The notes: generated from the sequence alone by a model not told the origin. A stretch of DNA of 64,000 bases from Acidicapsa acidisoli (GCF_025685625.1 NZ_JAGSYI010000003.1:558001-622000), one strand, 5' to 3'. Numbered from the stretch's first letter, positions 1-10,282 are shown. A program made the numbers and translations.

Positions 1-23
1 AACTTCCCAGGTTCATGGATCAG

Positions 24-1130
24 CTATGGTTTTGCGCGGACAATCTGCACAAGACGATCTGCAATGCGCTCTGCTGCTCCAAGATGTGCCTGTGTGCGGG
101 CTTGCGCGGCCATCGAGTGCAGTCTTGCCGGGTCGCTTAGCAGGGTTCGAAGGGTCTCCGATAACAACTCAGGCTGAATGAGCTGACGCTCTTCGATCAT
201 GGCGGCTGCGCCTGCCCGCACCATCACTTCTGCGTTGCTGCGCTGGTGGTCGTCAGCGGCTGCGGCAAACGGGATCAGCAGAGAGGGTTTTCCGGCGGCG
301 GCGAGTTCGGCTACGGTGGAGGCGCCGCTGCGGGCCATTACGAGTTGCGCGGCCTGAAATCGCTCTGCCATGTTTTCCAGAAACGCCTCGACCCGCCATC
401 GCGTGGGGTCTGCGCCGGATGCCTTGTAGGCTGCATGGGTCGATTCCGCGTGGCGCGCACCGGCCTGATGCAGAATCGTCAGCCCCGGAATGGCTTCGAG
501 CAGAGCCGGAGCCAGTGGCGGCATCAGGGTATTGAAGATGCGCGCTCCCTGCGAGCCGCCAAAGATGAGCAGGTGTGGCGCGGCGTCGGCTGGCGGCGAA
601 ATCAGGGCGAAGAATTCCTGGCGTACCGGAATGCCTGTAACTTCGGCATTGCGAAACCATTTGGCCGCAGGAGGGAAATTGACTGCGGCGGCCTGGACCC
701 ATCTGCCCACCAGCCGATTGGCCATTCCGGGAACAGCGTTGGGCTCGAAGGCCATCGCCGGAACGCGACGCAGAATTGCGGCTCCCATGGCCGGACCGGA
801 TGCGTAGCCGCCTACACCGAAGACGGCATCGGCCCGGAAATCGCGGATGATGCGGGAGCAGGTGAGCAGACTCAGCGGCAGCTGCGCAAGCGTGCGGATT
901 CGTGTGGCTAGCGAAACCTGGTTGAGCGGACCGACTTCGATCAGTTCAAGCTCGAATCCAGCGGCGGGGACCATCCGCGACTCCATGCCGCGGGCTGTTC
1001 CGATAAAAAGGATCTCTGCGTTGTGGCTGGCGACAAGTTCCCGGGCGACAGCAAGCGCGGGAATGATGTGTCCGCCTGTGCCGCCGCCAGCGATGATGAT
1101 CCTTGGTGCTTTTAAGTTCGAGCCGGTCAA
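24..1130 (-). CDS. murG: UDP-GlcNAc:lipid I N-acetylglucosaminyltransferase MurG
   Basis: MurG adds GlcNAc to undecaprenyl-PP-MurNAc-pentapeptide (lipid I) to make lipid II on the inner face of the membrane. The 368-residue protein is of normal family length. It has the N-terminal glycine-rich loop GGGTGGHIIPAL near residue 15, and the C-terminal domain has FGGSQGA and the ARSGASTVAEL segment of GT28 enzymes. The reading frame begins with TTG one base after the ftsW stop codon. No ATG lies near the conserved start of the fold, so a rare TTG start under translational coupling is the best reading. It is the last complete gene of the dcw cluster in the window, and the cluster presumably continues to the left. 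Confidence 0.97.
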   Translation of the reverse strand: MTGSNLKAPRIIIAGGGTGGHIIPALAVARELVASHNAEILFIGTARGMESRMVPAAGFELELIEVGPLNQVSLATRIRTLAQLPLSLLTCSRIIRDFRADAVFGVGGYASGPAMGAAILRRVPAMAFEPNAVPGMANRLVGRWVQAAAVNFPPAAKWFRNAEVTGIPVRQEFFALISPPADAAPHLLIFGGSQGARIFNTLMPPLAPALLEAIPGLTILHQAGARHAESTHAAYKASGADPTRWRVEAFLENMAERFQAAQLVMARSGASTVAELAAAGKPSLLIPFAAAADDHQRSNAEVMVRAGAAAMIEERQLIQPELLSETLRTLLSDPARLHSMAAQARTQAHLGAAERIADRLVQIVRAKP

Positions 1131-1131
1131 G

Positions 1132-2226
1132 TCAGTCGATCTCGCGGGTCAGATTGAGCAGGATTCCGATGCTGGCCAGCATAATGCACAGCGAGGTTCC
1201 TCCCGAAGAGATGAACGGAAGCGGAATGCCCTTGGTGGGCAGAAGCGCAACTACCACGCTCATGTTGAAGAAGGCCTGGATGAGGATCGTCATGGTGATG
1301 CCGAAGGCGAGCAGGCGCGCAAAGGGGTCGCGCAGGAGGAAGACGGTGCGCAGTCCGCGAATGCCGAGCACGGCGAAGAGCAACAGGATGAAGATCGCGC
1401 CAAGGAAGCCGAGTTCTTCGGCGATGTTGGCGTAGATGAAGTCAGTGTGCGGCTCGGGCAGATAAAAGAGCTTTTGTACGCCCTCCATGTATCCGCGACC
1501 GGTCCAGCCGCCGGTGCCGACGGCGATCAGTGACTGATTGATGTGAAAGCCCGCGCCCTGCGGATCGGCCTCGGGATGTAGAAAGACCTTCATGCGGGCC
1601 AAACGCCAGGGAACGAAGATCAGCAGAGCAGCGACGATGGGACTGACCGCTGCAACGATGCCGAGCAGATAGCGCCATTCCATGCCTGCGAGCACAAGGG
1701 TGAGAACGGTCATGCCGAGCAGGACAAGCGAGGTGCCGAGATCGGGCTCTTTGACGATCAGCGCAAGGAAGATGAGCGCGGGGAGCACGGCTGGAAGCAG
1801 TGTGTGTTTCCAATCCCGCATGGCGTTGAGACGGGTGTGCAGGAACCACGCCAGATACATTGCAAGCATCGGCTTGGCGATCTCCGATGGCTGGAAGGTG
1901 AAGAACGGCCCGAAGCGAATCCAGCGATGCGTGGCGTGCGAGCCGGGCACGACAAAAACCGCCAGTAGGAGCAGCAGTGTAACGCCCAGCGCGGTGTAGA
2001 TGAAGAACTTCGAGTTGTAATGGCGGTAATCGACGCGCATCAGCACGACCATGGCGATGACACCGAGCAGCGCCCACAGAGCCTGACGGCCCAGAAATGT
2101 GTAGGGCGAGCCGAATCGAGCCTGGGCCATCACGGCGGAGGCGGAAAAGACCATTGCGAGTCCCACCACCACCAGCGAAAGCGTGGTGAAGAACAGCCAT
2201 TTGTCGACTCCCACGCGCTTTGCCAT
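1132..2226 (-). CDS. ftsW: Lipid II-polymerising SEDS protein FtsW
   Basis: FtsW is a SEDS-family peptidoglycan glycosyltransferase of the divisome and works with the class B PBP FtsI. The 364-residue protein is strongly hydrophobic with about ten membrane segments. Family signatures include FQPSEIAKP, KEPDLGTS, the loop LPEPHTDFIYANIAEELGF and the C-terminal PLPFISSGGTSL. The gene lies 6 bp after murD and 1 bp before murG, so it is translationally coupled in the cluster. FtsW rather than RodA is chosen from its position between murD and murG. Confidence 0.96.
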   Translation of the reverse strand: MAKRVGVDKWLFFTTLSLVVVGLAMVFSASAVMAQARFGSPYTFLGRQALWALLGVIAMVVLMRVDYRHYNSKFFIYTALGVTLLLLLAVFVVPGSHATHRWIRFGPFFTFQPSEIAKPMLAMYLAWFLHTRLNAMRDWKHTLLPAVLPALIFLALIVKEPDLGTSLVLLGMTVLTLVLAGMEWRYLLGIVAAVSPIVAALLIFVPWRLARMKVFLHPEADPQGAGFHINQSLIAVGTGGWTGRGYMEGVQKLFYLPEPHTDFIYANIAEELGFLGAIFILLLFAVLGIRGLRTVFLLRDPFARLLAFGITMTILIQAFFNMSVVVALLPTKGIPLPFISSGGTSLCIMLASIGILLNLTREID

Positions 2227-2232
2227 CGACTG

Positions 2233-3606
2233 CTACCTCACGCCTTTCGCGCCGACGTAGTCCAGAACTAGTTCCTTGAAGACCTGCCCGCGATGCTCGT
2301 AGTTCTCAAACTGGTCGAAGCTGGAGCAAGCCGGAGAGAGCAGCACGATGTCGCCGGGATGGGCTGCCTTTCTGGCTGCCGCTACGGCTTTATCGAGGGT
2401 TTCGCAGGGGACGATCGGCACCACTCCGCGAATCTGAGACTCGATCTTGGCTGCCGCCGAGCCGATTGTGTAGACCGCTTTCACGCGCTTGCGCAGCAGG
2501 TCGGAGAGATCGGCGTAGTTGGAGTTCTTGTCCTTGCCGCCGAGAATCAGATGGATGCAGCCCATGAAGGCCGCGATGGCCTTGGCCGCAGCATCGACGT
2601 TGGTGGCCTTGGAGTCGTTGTAGTACTCGACGCCGTTGTCGGTGGCCACGTATTCCAGACGATGCTCCACTGCGTGGAAGCCTTCGACGGCCGAGGCGAT
2701 CCCTTGAGCCGACGCGCCCGCGAGACGCGCGGCGCAGACGGCGGCGAGGACATTTTCGATGTTGTGCGAGCCTTTGAGCGGGATCTCATCGAGAGACATG
2801 ATCGGTTCGATGGGAGCGTCGCTTGCGGCTCGAAAAACAACCTGTTCGTCCTGCACCCAGGTTCCCTGCGCGACCGGGCCTTGCAGCGAAAACCAGTAGA
2901 CCCTGGAGTTGGCGCGGGCTGCTGCGGCGGCGGTACGGGGATTGTCCGCGTTGAGCACCAGTGCATCGTCGGAGGTTTGGGAGACGAAGATGCGCTCCTT
3001 GGTCAGGGCGTAGTTCTCGAATGTCCCATGGCGATCGAGATGGTCGGGAGTAATGTTCAGGATGACGGCGATGCTGGGATGGAAAAGTTCGGTGCTTTCC
3101 AGTTGAAAGCTCGAAACTTCGAGGACCGACCAGCCGGTTTCTGTGCTTTTTGAGATCAGATCGATCACGGGAACGCCGATGTTTCCGCCGACCTGCGTCT
3201 GGATTCCCGCGTGGGCGAGGATTTCGCCGGTGAGCGCGGTCGTTGTGGTCTTGCCATTCGAGCCGGTGATGGCGAGGATCTTGCCCTTTAGATGCTGCGC
3301 AGCAAGCTCCAGTTCGCCGATGACGGGAAGACCGAAGGCCTTTACCTGCACCAGTTCCGGGGTGTCCATGGGAACGCCGGGGCTGACGACAATCAGATCC
3401 TGGCGGCGAAAGGTGAGCAGACCGTGTCCGCCAGTTTCGACCATGATGCCGTGCTCAAGTAGGGCCGGAATCTCTTTGGCCAGGGCTGCGGCAGAGCGCA
3501 TATCGGAGACAGTCACCTGCGCACCGCGCTGGCGGAGAAACAGCGCGGCGGCCAGGCCGGACTTGCCTAACCCCACGACCAGAACTTTCTTGCCCTTCAA
3601 TTCCAT
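2233..3606 (-). CDS. murD: UDP-N-acetylmuramoyl-L-alanine:D-glutamate ligase MurD
   Basis: MurD adds D-glutamate to UDP-MurNAc-L-Ala using ATP in the cytoplasm. From the chosen start the protein is 457 residues, the usual length. It begins with the Rossmann-like VLVVGLGKSG, has the Mur ligase P-loop GSNGKTTTTAL, and the central signatures NITPDHLDRH and NDSKATN. The frame is open to 3672, but the extra 22 N-terminal residues precede the conserved fold. A GGGAG motif lies about 6 bases before the ATG at 3606, so that start is preferred. The gene sits between mraY and ftsW. Confidence 0.96.
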   Translation of the reverse strand: MELKGKKVLVVGLGKSGLAAALFLRQRGAQVTVSDMRSAAALAKEIPALLEHGIMVETGGHGLLTFRRQDLIVVSPGVPMDTPELVQVKAFGLPVIGELELAAQHLKGKILAITGSNGKTTTTALTGEILAHAGIQTQVGGNIGVPVIDLISKSTETGWSVLEVSSFQLESTELFHPSIAVILNITPDHLDRHGTFENYALTKERIFVSQTSDDALVLNADNPRTAAAAARANSRVYWFSLQGPVAQGTWVQDEQVVFRAASDAPIEPIMSLDEIPLKGSHNIENVLAAVCAARLAGASAQGIASAVEGFHAVEHRLEYVATDNGVEYYNDSKATNVDAAAKAIAAFMGCIHLILGGKDKNSNYADLSDLLRKRVKAVYTIGSAAAKIESQIRGVVPIVPCETLDKAVAAARKAAHPGDIVLLSPACSSFDQFENYEHRGQVFKELVLDYVGAKGVR

Positions 3607-3693
3607 CCAGACTCCCGCGCTGATTGGTCCCGATTGATTCGTAAATCCGCCAACTCCAATTGTGGCATTCAAATGCGCTCCGGTCGTCCTCCG

Positions 3694-4830
3694 TCAGCGG
3701 AGTTTGAGCGTGGTGAGTGCAAATAGTGCAAACACCAGCGCGGCGATCCAGAAACGCGCAATAACCTTCGATTCCTTCCAACCCAACAATTCAAAGTGAT
3801 GATGCAATGGAGCCATCTTGAAAATGCGCTTCTTGCGTAGCTTATAACTGCCCACCTGCAGCAGGACTGAGACTGCTTCCAGGAGGAAGATTCCGCCGAA
3901 GAACGGAAGCAGCAACTCCTGGCGAATTATGACCGCGACCGTCGCAATCGCTCCGCCGAGAGCCAGCGAGCCCACGTCGCCCATGAACACCTCGGCCGGA
4001 TGGGCGTTGTACCAGAGGAAGCCGATGGACGCGCCTACGATGGCCCCGCAGAAGACAGTCAACTCCTCCACCATCGGCATGCGCTGGAGTTCCAGGTAGT
4101 TGGAAAAGATGATGTGGCCGCTGACATAGGTGAGCACGGTCAAAGCGCCGGCGGCGATGATGGTGCAGCCGATCGCGAGGCCATCCAGGCCATCGGTCAG
4201 ATTCACTGCGTTGGACGAACCCACGAGGACAAAGATCACGAATGCGACGAAGGGCACGAAGGCGAAGAGCGACATGTGAGGCAGCATCGCCGGCCACAGG
4301 TGCCAGAGAAGATCAGGCCGGAACGACTTGAAGAACGGCACGGTAAGCTGCGTCGAAAACATGCGGAACTGTTGCAGCACCACGAGCGCAATGGCCACGA
4401 GCGCCGCGACGATCCCCTGCCAGGCCAATTTGGCCCGCGCGGTAAGGCCCAGATTGCGCCGCTTGACGACCTTGATGTAGTCGTCCGCAAAGCCTATGGC
4501 GCCGAAGGCCATCGTCGAAAAGACCACCAGCCAGACAAACGGATTCGCCGGATCGGACCACAGGATGGTGGGCAGCAGGATTGCGATCACGATCAGCACG
4601 CCGCCCATGGTTGGCGTCCCCGACTTTTTCTGGTGCGACTCCGGACCATCTTCGCGGATGTATTGGCTGATCTGGAACTGGCGCAGCTTTTCAATCACAA
4701 ATGGCCCGATCAGCAGAGCAATCAGCAGGGCCGTCAGCGAAGCGAATGCCGTGCGAAAGGTCACGTACCGGAAGATGCGGAAGGGATGGAAGTACGGAAA
4801 GAGCTTTTGATACAGCAGCCAATAAAGCAA
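3694..4830 (-). CDS. mraY: Phospho-N-acetylmuramoyl-pentapeptide transferase MraY
   Basis: MraY transfers phospho-MurNAc-pentapeptide to undecaprenyl phosphate, forming lipid I in the inner membrane. The 378-residue protein has about ten membrane helices and the catalytic signatures [18 protein letters not shown] and the histidine-rich [11 protein letters not shown] loop near the C-terminus. GTPTMGG, typical of the first cytoplasmic loop, is present. The gap to murF upstream is 109 bp, the widest inside this part of the cluster. Nothing recognisable was seen in that gap. Confidence 0.97.
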   Translation of the reverse strand: MLYWLLYQKLFPYFHPFRIFRYVTFRTAFASLTALLIALLIGPFVIEKLRQFQISQYIREDGPESHQKKSGTPTMGGVLIVIAILLPTILWSDPANPFVWLVVFSTMAFGAIGFADDYIKVVKRRNLGLTARAKLAWQGIVAALVAIALVVLQQFRMFSTQLTVPFFKSFRPDLLWHLWPAMLPHMSLFAFVPFVAFVIFVLVGSSNAVNLTDGLDGLAIGCTIIAAGALTVLTYVSGHIIFSNYLELQRMPMVEELTVFCGAIVGASIGFLWYNAHPAEVFMGDVGSLALGGAIATVAVIIRQELLLPFFGGIFLLEAVSVLLQVGSYKLRKKRIFKMAPLHHHFELLGWKESKVIARFWIAALVFALFALTTLKLR

Positions 4831-4939
4831 GTGGCCTCCGAAGCCTGATTACGACAAGGTTTTCTTCACTAGAGCTTGATTCTATCGCGGCGAGGTTTCG
4901 AATTCGTTGCCCGGAAGTTCGGACGCATTGCAGCGAACC

Positions 4940-6358
4940 TCACTTGGAACCCGACGCGGTATCTGGCCGGCGCACGGCTTCAATTGCACGCTCCAGGCGC
5001 ACGCCGCGCGAGCCTTTGACGAGGACTACGTCGCCGGGCTTCAGATTCTCCCGGAGCCAGAGACCGGCGGAGTCGGCGTCGGGAAGGAAAATCGCTGCTA
5101 CTCCGGTGACTCCGGCATCTGTCGCAGCCATTACCAGATGCTGCGCGTTGCCGCGAACGCCTACGACGATATCGATGCCGGCTTCGGCAGCGGCTTTCCC
5201 GCAAGATTCGTGGAGTGCCTGTGCGTGGCTGCCGAGTTCCAGCATCTCTCCGGCAATGAGAATCCTGCGCTGCGCCGGTCGCGCGGCCAGCGCATGGATC
5301 ATCGATTGCAGCGCCTCGGGGTTGGAGTTGTAGGAATCGTTGATGATCGTGGCTCCGGCGTGTGTGAAGACTTCGCCGCGCTTGTCTCCGGCGGTCAAAG
5401 TCTCCAGCGCTTTGATCGCGGCGGCGAGCGGCACGCCTGCTTCGCGCGCTACGGCCAGCGCAGCGACGGCGTTGCTGGCGTTGTGCCGTCCGAGCATTGG
5501 CAGATTGAGGGTCGCGTTTGCGCCTTCGGAAAGTACATCTATTTGAAGACGATCCTCTTCGCGGATGGCTGCAATCTGCGGATCGGCGCACGGGCCGGCG
5601 CCAAAGTAGACGACTTTTCCGGCGAAATCCCGGCCGAACTGGCCCACATACGGATCGCTGCAGTTCAGAAATGCCACGCCGGAGGCAGGCAGAGCTTCGA
5701 CGAGTTCATATTTGGCTCGGGCGATGCCGCCCTGTCCGTCGGGGAAGTTCTCGATGTGGGCAACGCCGACGTTGGTGATCACGCCCCAATCGGGAGCGGC
5801 GATGCGCGCCAGTTGCGCGATCTCACCGGCGTGGTTCATGCCCATTTCGAGGACGGCAAACTGATGTTCCGGCTCAAGACGGAGTAGTTGCAGCGGGAGG
5901 CCGAAGCCGTTGTTCAGATTTCCCAGGGACTTCAGCACGCGGAAGCGAGCGCTCAACGCCGTGGCAATCGCGTCTTTGGTGGATGTCTTTCCGGCGCTGC
6001 CGGTGACTGCGACCACCCGGCCGCCCCAATGACGGCGGACATGCGCGGCCAATGCCTGCAACGCCTGCAACGGGTCTTCGACGATCAGCAGAGGCGCGGC
6101 CAGCACGGCATCAGGCAATGCTGCAACGCGGGCCAGCGAAACGACTGCGCCGATTGCGCCCCGTTCCAGTGCTCCGGCAATGAAGTCGTGGCCATCAAGG
6201 CGTTCGCCGCGTACGGCAAAAAACAGCTCGCCCGCGCCGACGGTGCGCGAGTCGATGGAATAGCCCACGGCCAGGAGCGCACCGACTCCCACAGCGCTCG
6301 CTGGAGCTTCCAGCTTGGCGCCACAACCCAGAGCGGCTTCGGCTAACGTTAACTTCAT
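4940..6358 (-). CDS. murF: UDP-MurNAc-tripeptide:D-Ala-D-Ala ligase MurF
   Basis: MurF adds the D-Ala-D-Ala dipeptide to complete UDP-MurNAc-pentapeptide. The 472-residue product has the Mur ligase layout. An N-terminal substrate-binding domain carries SIDSRTVGAGELFFAVRGE. The P-loop is GSAGKTSTKDAI near residue 120. The central signatures are VLEMGMNHAGEI and the C-terminal INDSYNSNPEAL. Its ATG overlaps the murE TGA by four bases (ATGA), which indicates coupled translation. Confidence 0.96.
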   Translation of the reverse strand: MKLTLAEAALGCGAKLEAPASAVGVGALLAVGYSIDSRTVGAGELFFAVRGERLDGHDFIAGALERGAIGAVVSLARVAALPDAVLAAPLLIVEDPLQALQALAAHVRRHWGGRVVAVTGSAGKTSTKDAIATALSARFRVLKSLGNLNNGFGLPLQLLRLEPEHQFAVLEMGMNHAGEIAQLARIAAPDWGVITNVGVAHIENFPDGQGGIARAKYELVEALPASGVAFLNCSDPYVGQFGRDFAGKVVYFGAGPCADPQIAAIREEDRLQIDVLSEGANATLNLPMLGRHNASNAVAALAVAREAGVPLAAAIKALETLTAGDKRGEVFTHAGATIINDSYNSNPEALQSMIHALAARPAQRRILIAGEMLELGSHAQALHESCGKAAAEAGIDIVVGVRGNAQHLVMAATDAGVTGVAAIFLPDADSAGLWLRENLKPGDVVLVKGSRGVRLERAIEAVRRPDTASGSK

Positions 6359-7887
6359 CGCCCTCCACCATATCCGAGCGCGCGCAAAGCGGAAAGAGCA
6401 ACCTCGGCGTCATCGAAAAAAATTGTACCGCGGCGCAGGATTTGCTCCTTCTCGTGGCCTTTTCCGGCGAGGAGGACAACGTCTCCCGGCGTGGCCTCTG
6501 TCAATGCAAGTGCAATCGCCCTTGTGCGATCGGCTTCAACAATGTAGCGAGTTCCGGTTGCTGCGAGGCCCGGCAGAATCTCCGCGATGATGGCCTCGGG
6601 ATCTTCGGAACGGGGGTTATCGCTTGTCACGACGACAAAGTCGCTGCCTTCTCCGGCTGCCTGTCCCATCTTCGGACGCTTGGTGCGGTCGCGGTCGCCG
6701 CCGCAGCCGAAGAGGGTGATGACGCGGCCCTGAGTTCCCGCAATGAGTTGGTGGGCGAGTGCCGTGAGGTTCCTGAGCGCATCGTCGGTATGTGCGTAAT
6801 CGACGATCGCCGTAAATGGCTGGCCGGCATCGACTGGCTGAAATCGCCCCGGCACTGGCTTTAGCGTCGGAATGGCGTTTGCTAACTGATCGAATGGGAC
6901 GTCGCGCGCGTTTGCCGCTGCCAGAGCCGCAAGCAGATTCAGCACGTTCACTTCTCCTGCCAGGCCGGATTTGATTCTGGTTGAGCCAAATGGTGACGCG
7001 AGCGAGAATTCAGCGCCTGCGGGAGTAAGCCGCACGTCGTCTGCTCGCCAATCTGCATGGATGCCCACGCCGTATGTCACCACCTGAGAGCTGGCCTTCG
7101 CTGCCGCTTGCGCCAATGCCGGGAAATACGGATCGCCTGCGTTCAGGACTGCCACGCGAGGAAACGGATACTTGGTTCCATCAAATAAAAGACGTTTGGC
7201 GGCGAAATACTGCTCCATTGTGCCGTGATAGTCGAGGTGGTCGCGGGTGAGATTGGTGAAGACTGCCACATCGAAACCGATGCCAGTGACGCGCCCCTGA
7301 TCCAGTGCATGGCTTGAGACCTCCATGACCAACTCCGTTGCCCCGCGATTCGCTCCATCGGCCATCAATTCAAAGAGATCCCGCGATTCAGGCGTGGTAT
7401 GTGCCGAAGGCCGCACTTCCCCGGCGACGTGGTACTCGATGGTGCCGACAAGAATGGAGGAACGAGCTGCCGCGTTCAGCAGGGATTCGATCAGAAATGC
7501 TGTCGTCGTCTTGCCGTTGGTTCCGGTTACGCCGGTTGCGCGAAGCTTGCGTTCGGGATGTTCAAAGAAGGCCGATGCAAGCTGCGCCAGCGCTGGGCGG
7601 CCATGCTCGACCAGCAGGCGCGGCGTTTTAGGATCATCGGCGGCAAGCTGCGCAAAGGCTTCCGGCGAATCGGTAACGATTCCTGCTGCGCCTTGCCGAA
7701 TTGCTGTGTCGATGTAGAGATTACCGTCGGTCGTGCCGCCGCGCATGGCGACGAAGACTGATCTGGCTCCCACGCGACGTGAGTCGTATTCGATACCAGT
7801 GATTGTGATCTCAGAAATTGCGTTTTCAGCGGAGATTGGACCGCGTGAAATAGCAGTTACGTCGCGAATCAGTTCATTCCATTGCAT
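6355..7887 (-). CDS. murE: UDP-MurNAc-L-Ala-D-Glu:meso-diaminopimelate ligase MurE
   Basis: MurE adds the third stem-peptide residue. The 510-residue protein has the P-loop GTNGKTTTAFLIE and the SDNPRSEDPE segment. The DNPR motif is the known marker of meso-diaminopimelate specificity, so the cell wall is predicted to be of the DAP type. The frame is open up to 7953, which would overlap ftsI. The first 22 residues of that longer version do not resemble the family, and MQWNELI at 7887 begins the usual fold. No strong Shine-Dalgarno sequence separates the two choices. Confidence 0.95.
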   Translation of the reverse strand: MQWNELIRDVTAISRGPISAENAISEITITGIEYDSRRVGARSVFVAMRGGTTDGNLYIDTAIRQGAAGIVTDSPEAFAQLAADDPKTPRLLVEHGRPALAQLASAFFEHPERKLRATGVTGTNGKTTTAFLIESLLNAAARSSILVGTIEYHVAGEVRPSAHTTPESRDLFELMADGANRGATELVMEVSSHALDQGRVTGIGFDVAVFTNLTRDHLDYHGTMEQYFAAKRLLFDGTKYPFPRVAVLNAGDPYFPALAQAAAKASSQVVTYGVGIHADWRADDVRLTPAGAEFSLASPFGSTRIKSGLAGEVNVLNLLAALAAANARDVPFDQLANAIPTLKPVPGRFQPVDAGQPFTAIVDYAHTDDALRNLTALAHQLIAGTQGRVITLFGCGGDRDRTKRPKMGQAAGEGSDFVVVTSDNPRSEDPEAIIAEILPGLAATGTRYIVEADRTRAIALALTEATPGDVVLLAGKGHEKEQILRRGTIFFDDAEVALSALRALGYGGGR

Positions 7888-7930
7888 TCCGGATTCGATT
7901 CTATCGTCTGGGATTCGGTGAGTGCGCCGG

Positions 7931-10234
7931 TCAGCGCGCGCAGTGTACAACAATCTGCGCGCCGGGCTGCACCTGGCTGCCCGCAGCCGGTTCCTGTGAA
8001 CGCACCAGTCCGCGGCCCTCGACCTGCAGATTCAGCCCAGCCGTTGCTACTTGCTCCACCACCTGACGAACCGGCATTCCGATCAGCGAGGGTACTTTGA
8101 TCGTTTTGCCCGCAGGCAAGGAAACTGCGACGACAGTGGGTGTCGGCGATGGGTTTGCATTTGTGGCCGGTTGCGGTTCGGCGGATTTGGTCTTCGTTGA
8201 AACAACGATGCTTGCGGTCTTCTTGTCACTGTCCTTTGTGGTGGCGGGCGTGCGCGCGTTGCTCACTGCCTGGCGCAAAGGATCGTCCGCGGGCAGATCG
8301 TTGACCGCCGACAGCAGCGCGTTCACATCGCCCGTGTGCTCCTGCTCCGGCTCCGCATCATGAGCTGTGAGATTTTTAGCCGGTGCATGGTTCGGGCGCA
8401 CCTCGATGTCGTGCGGGACGCCCAGATATTCGAGCGTGTCCTGTGCGACCTGTGCGAAGACCGGAGCCGATGCCGCGCCGCCGTAATAGGAGATTCCTCC
8501 GCCCTTGGGATTATCCAGAACCACTGCAACCGCGATTACCGGCGAGTTGACCGGCGCGATGCCTGCAAAGGACGCGATATGCATGGTCTTCGAATAGGTG
8601 TGTGTCGCCGGGTCGATCTTCTGTGCCGTGCCCGTTTTGCCGCCGGAAGAGTATCCGTTCAACTGAGCCTGCTTGCCGGTGCCGTAAAGCACTACGCCTT
8701 CCATCATCTTGCGCATCTCGGCGGCGGACATTGTGCTGATGACGCGATGCGCCCCTTGCGGCAATGGATTGGGCAACTCCTCGCCTGCGTGGAAGGGTAG
8801 CGCGACGAGCTGCGTATTCTGCTGGCCCGCAGCATGGCCGCTGTTCTGCGAGTTTGGGTCTTGCGTGTTCAGCACCACATGCGGCGGAAGATAGACTCCC
8901 CCGTTGGCGATTGTGGAGACCATCGAGACGAGTTGCACGGGCGTTACGGCGACTTCCTGACCGATCGCAATGGAGCCTATCGACGTGGCTCCCCACCGCG
9001 CCGGGGGACGCAGCAGGCCGCGCGTCTCGCCGGGCAATTCCAGCCCGGTTTTTGAACCGAAGCCAAAGTTGCGGATGTAGTCGTAGAAGTGTTCCGGTCC
9101 CATCCGCAGCGCGAGTTTCACGGCGGCCACGTCGCTGGAGTGCTCCAGCGCTTCATGCACTGTGATCACGCCGTAATGATCGGATTTGTCGTCGTGGATG
9201 GTGCGTCCGTTGAAGGTGATCGCGCCTCCCTGGCAGTCGATCTTGTCGTCCGGCTTGACGATGCCCTGATCGATGGCGGAGGCATAGGTTACGAGCTTGA
9301 ATGTCGAGCCGGGCTCGTAGACATCGCTCACCGCGTGGTCGCGAAGCAACGCGGGCGTGGTGTGGCGAAAGTCATTTGGATTGAAGGTGGGGCGAATGGC
9401 GAGCGCAAGAATCTGCCCGGTGTGCACATCTTGAACCACTACCGTACCATTGTCAGCACGAGTGCGCTGCATCGCCGCATCGAGAGCTCTTTCGGCGATG
9501 AACTGGATGTTTTCGTCAATCGTCAGGACCAGATTCGCGCCCGGCTCGGGTTCGCGTTCCGTGGACCCCATTACATGGCGGCGCGCATCCATTGCCGCGT
9601 ACATGCGGCCGGGCTGGCCGTGCAGGCGGCTATCGAATTTCTGCTCCATGCCGCCGAGGCCGTTGTCGTCCACGCCCACATAACCAAGCACCTGCGCTGC
9701 GATTTCGCTGTCGGGATAGAAGCGCTGAAATTCTTTTTGGAAGTAGATGCCTTTGAGATTGAGAGCCTTCACTTTCGCAGCGGTTTCAGGGCTCAGGCGG
9801 CGGGCGATCCAGGCGAAGCCTCGCGAGGCGTTGACGCGTTCGGCGATCTGATCTTCGCTGGTCCATGTATCTTCGGCGCTCGTATGCACGATCTGCGCTA
9901 GTGCATGGACTGTGGCTTTCTTGTCTTCGATCTCAGAGGGCACCGCAAAGACGGAGTCGGCCTGCACGGTCATGGCCAGTTCGCGCAGATTGCGGTCATA
10001 GAGTACACCGCGACGCGGAGCTACTTCAAAGGTGTGCTGCTGTTGTTTCTGGGCCTTTTCAACGAATTCCTTGTGGCGAACGACCTGCAGCCAGAAGAGC
10101 TTCGCGACGATCAGCGAGACCCAGATCAGAAATCCCAGGCACACCAGCCAATAACGCAGTCGAAGCAGAGGCATCGCGGTTTGCGCGCCTCTGCTTCGAT
10201 TGGCTCTGGGATTGAGTGGGTTGAACTGGTTCAC
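7931..10234 (-). CDS. ftsI: Class B penicillin-binding protein FtsI with C-terminal PASTA domain
   Basis: This is the septal peptidoglycan transpeptidase. The 767-residue protein has a membrane anchor at about residues 27-52, the PBP dimerisation domain, then the transpeptidase domain with STFK at 310-313 (active Ser310), SSD at 366-368 and KTG at 533-535. A single PASTA-like domain occupies roughly residues 695-767. The SxN motif reads SSD instead of SxN. PBP2/FtsI enzymes with PASTA tails are best known from Gram-positives and some other phyla, so the tail is notable in a cell with outer-membrane proteins. It lies between ftsL and murE, which supports division rather than elongation. Confidence 0.94.
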   Translation of the reverse strand: MNQFNPLNPRANRSRGAQTAMPLLRLRYWLVCLGFLIWVSLIVAKLFWLQVVRHKEFVEKAQKQQQHTFEVAPRRGVLYDRNLRELAMTVQADSVFAVPSEIEDKKATVHALAQIVHTSAEDTWTSEDQIAERVNASRGFAWIARRLSPETAAKVKALNLKGIYFQKEFQRFYPDSEIAAQVLGYVGVDDNGLGGMEQKFDSRLHGQPGRMYAAMDARRHVMGSTEREPEPGANLVLTIDENIQFIAERALDAAMQRTRADNGTVVVQDVHTGQILALAIRPTFNPNDFRHTTPALLRDHAVSDVYEPGSTFKLVTYASAIDQGIVKPDDKIDCQGGAITFNGRTIHDDKSDHYGVITVHEALEHSSDVAAVKLALRMGPEHFYDYIRNFGFGSKTGLELPGETRGLLRPPARWGATSIGSIAIGQEVAVTPVQLVSMVSTIANGGVYLPPHVVLNTQDPNSQNSGHAAGQQNTQLVALPFHAGEELPNPLPQGAHRVISTMSAAEMRKMMEGVVLYGTGKQAQLNGYSSGGKTGTAQKIDPATHTYSKTMHIASFAGIAPVNSPVIAVAVVLDNPKGGGISYYGGAASAPVFAQVAQDTLEYLGVPHDIEVRPNHAPAKNLTAHDAEPEQEHTGDVNALLSAVNDLPADDPLRQAVSNARTPATTKDSDKKTASIVVSTKTKSAEPQPATNANPSPTPTVVAVSLPAGKTIKVPSLIGMPVRQVVEQVATAGLNLQVEGRGLVRSQEPAAGSQVQPGAQIVVHCAR

Positions 10235-10282
10235 GCAGGGTACTCCGAACAGCGGTCCCTAAGGTTGAGGCGCCGCGCAGCC

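Noticed and set aside
1-23. ATG on the minus strand at 16-14 as the start of the next dcw gene (murC expected)
   Set aside because: Only five codons are visible and they do not match the usual MurC N-terminus, so nothing can be assigned.
246-911. Plus-strand frame of 221 codons opposite murG
   Set aside because: Shadow of murG codons, Gly/Arg/Cys-rich, no family match.
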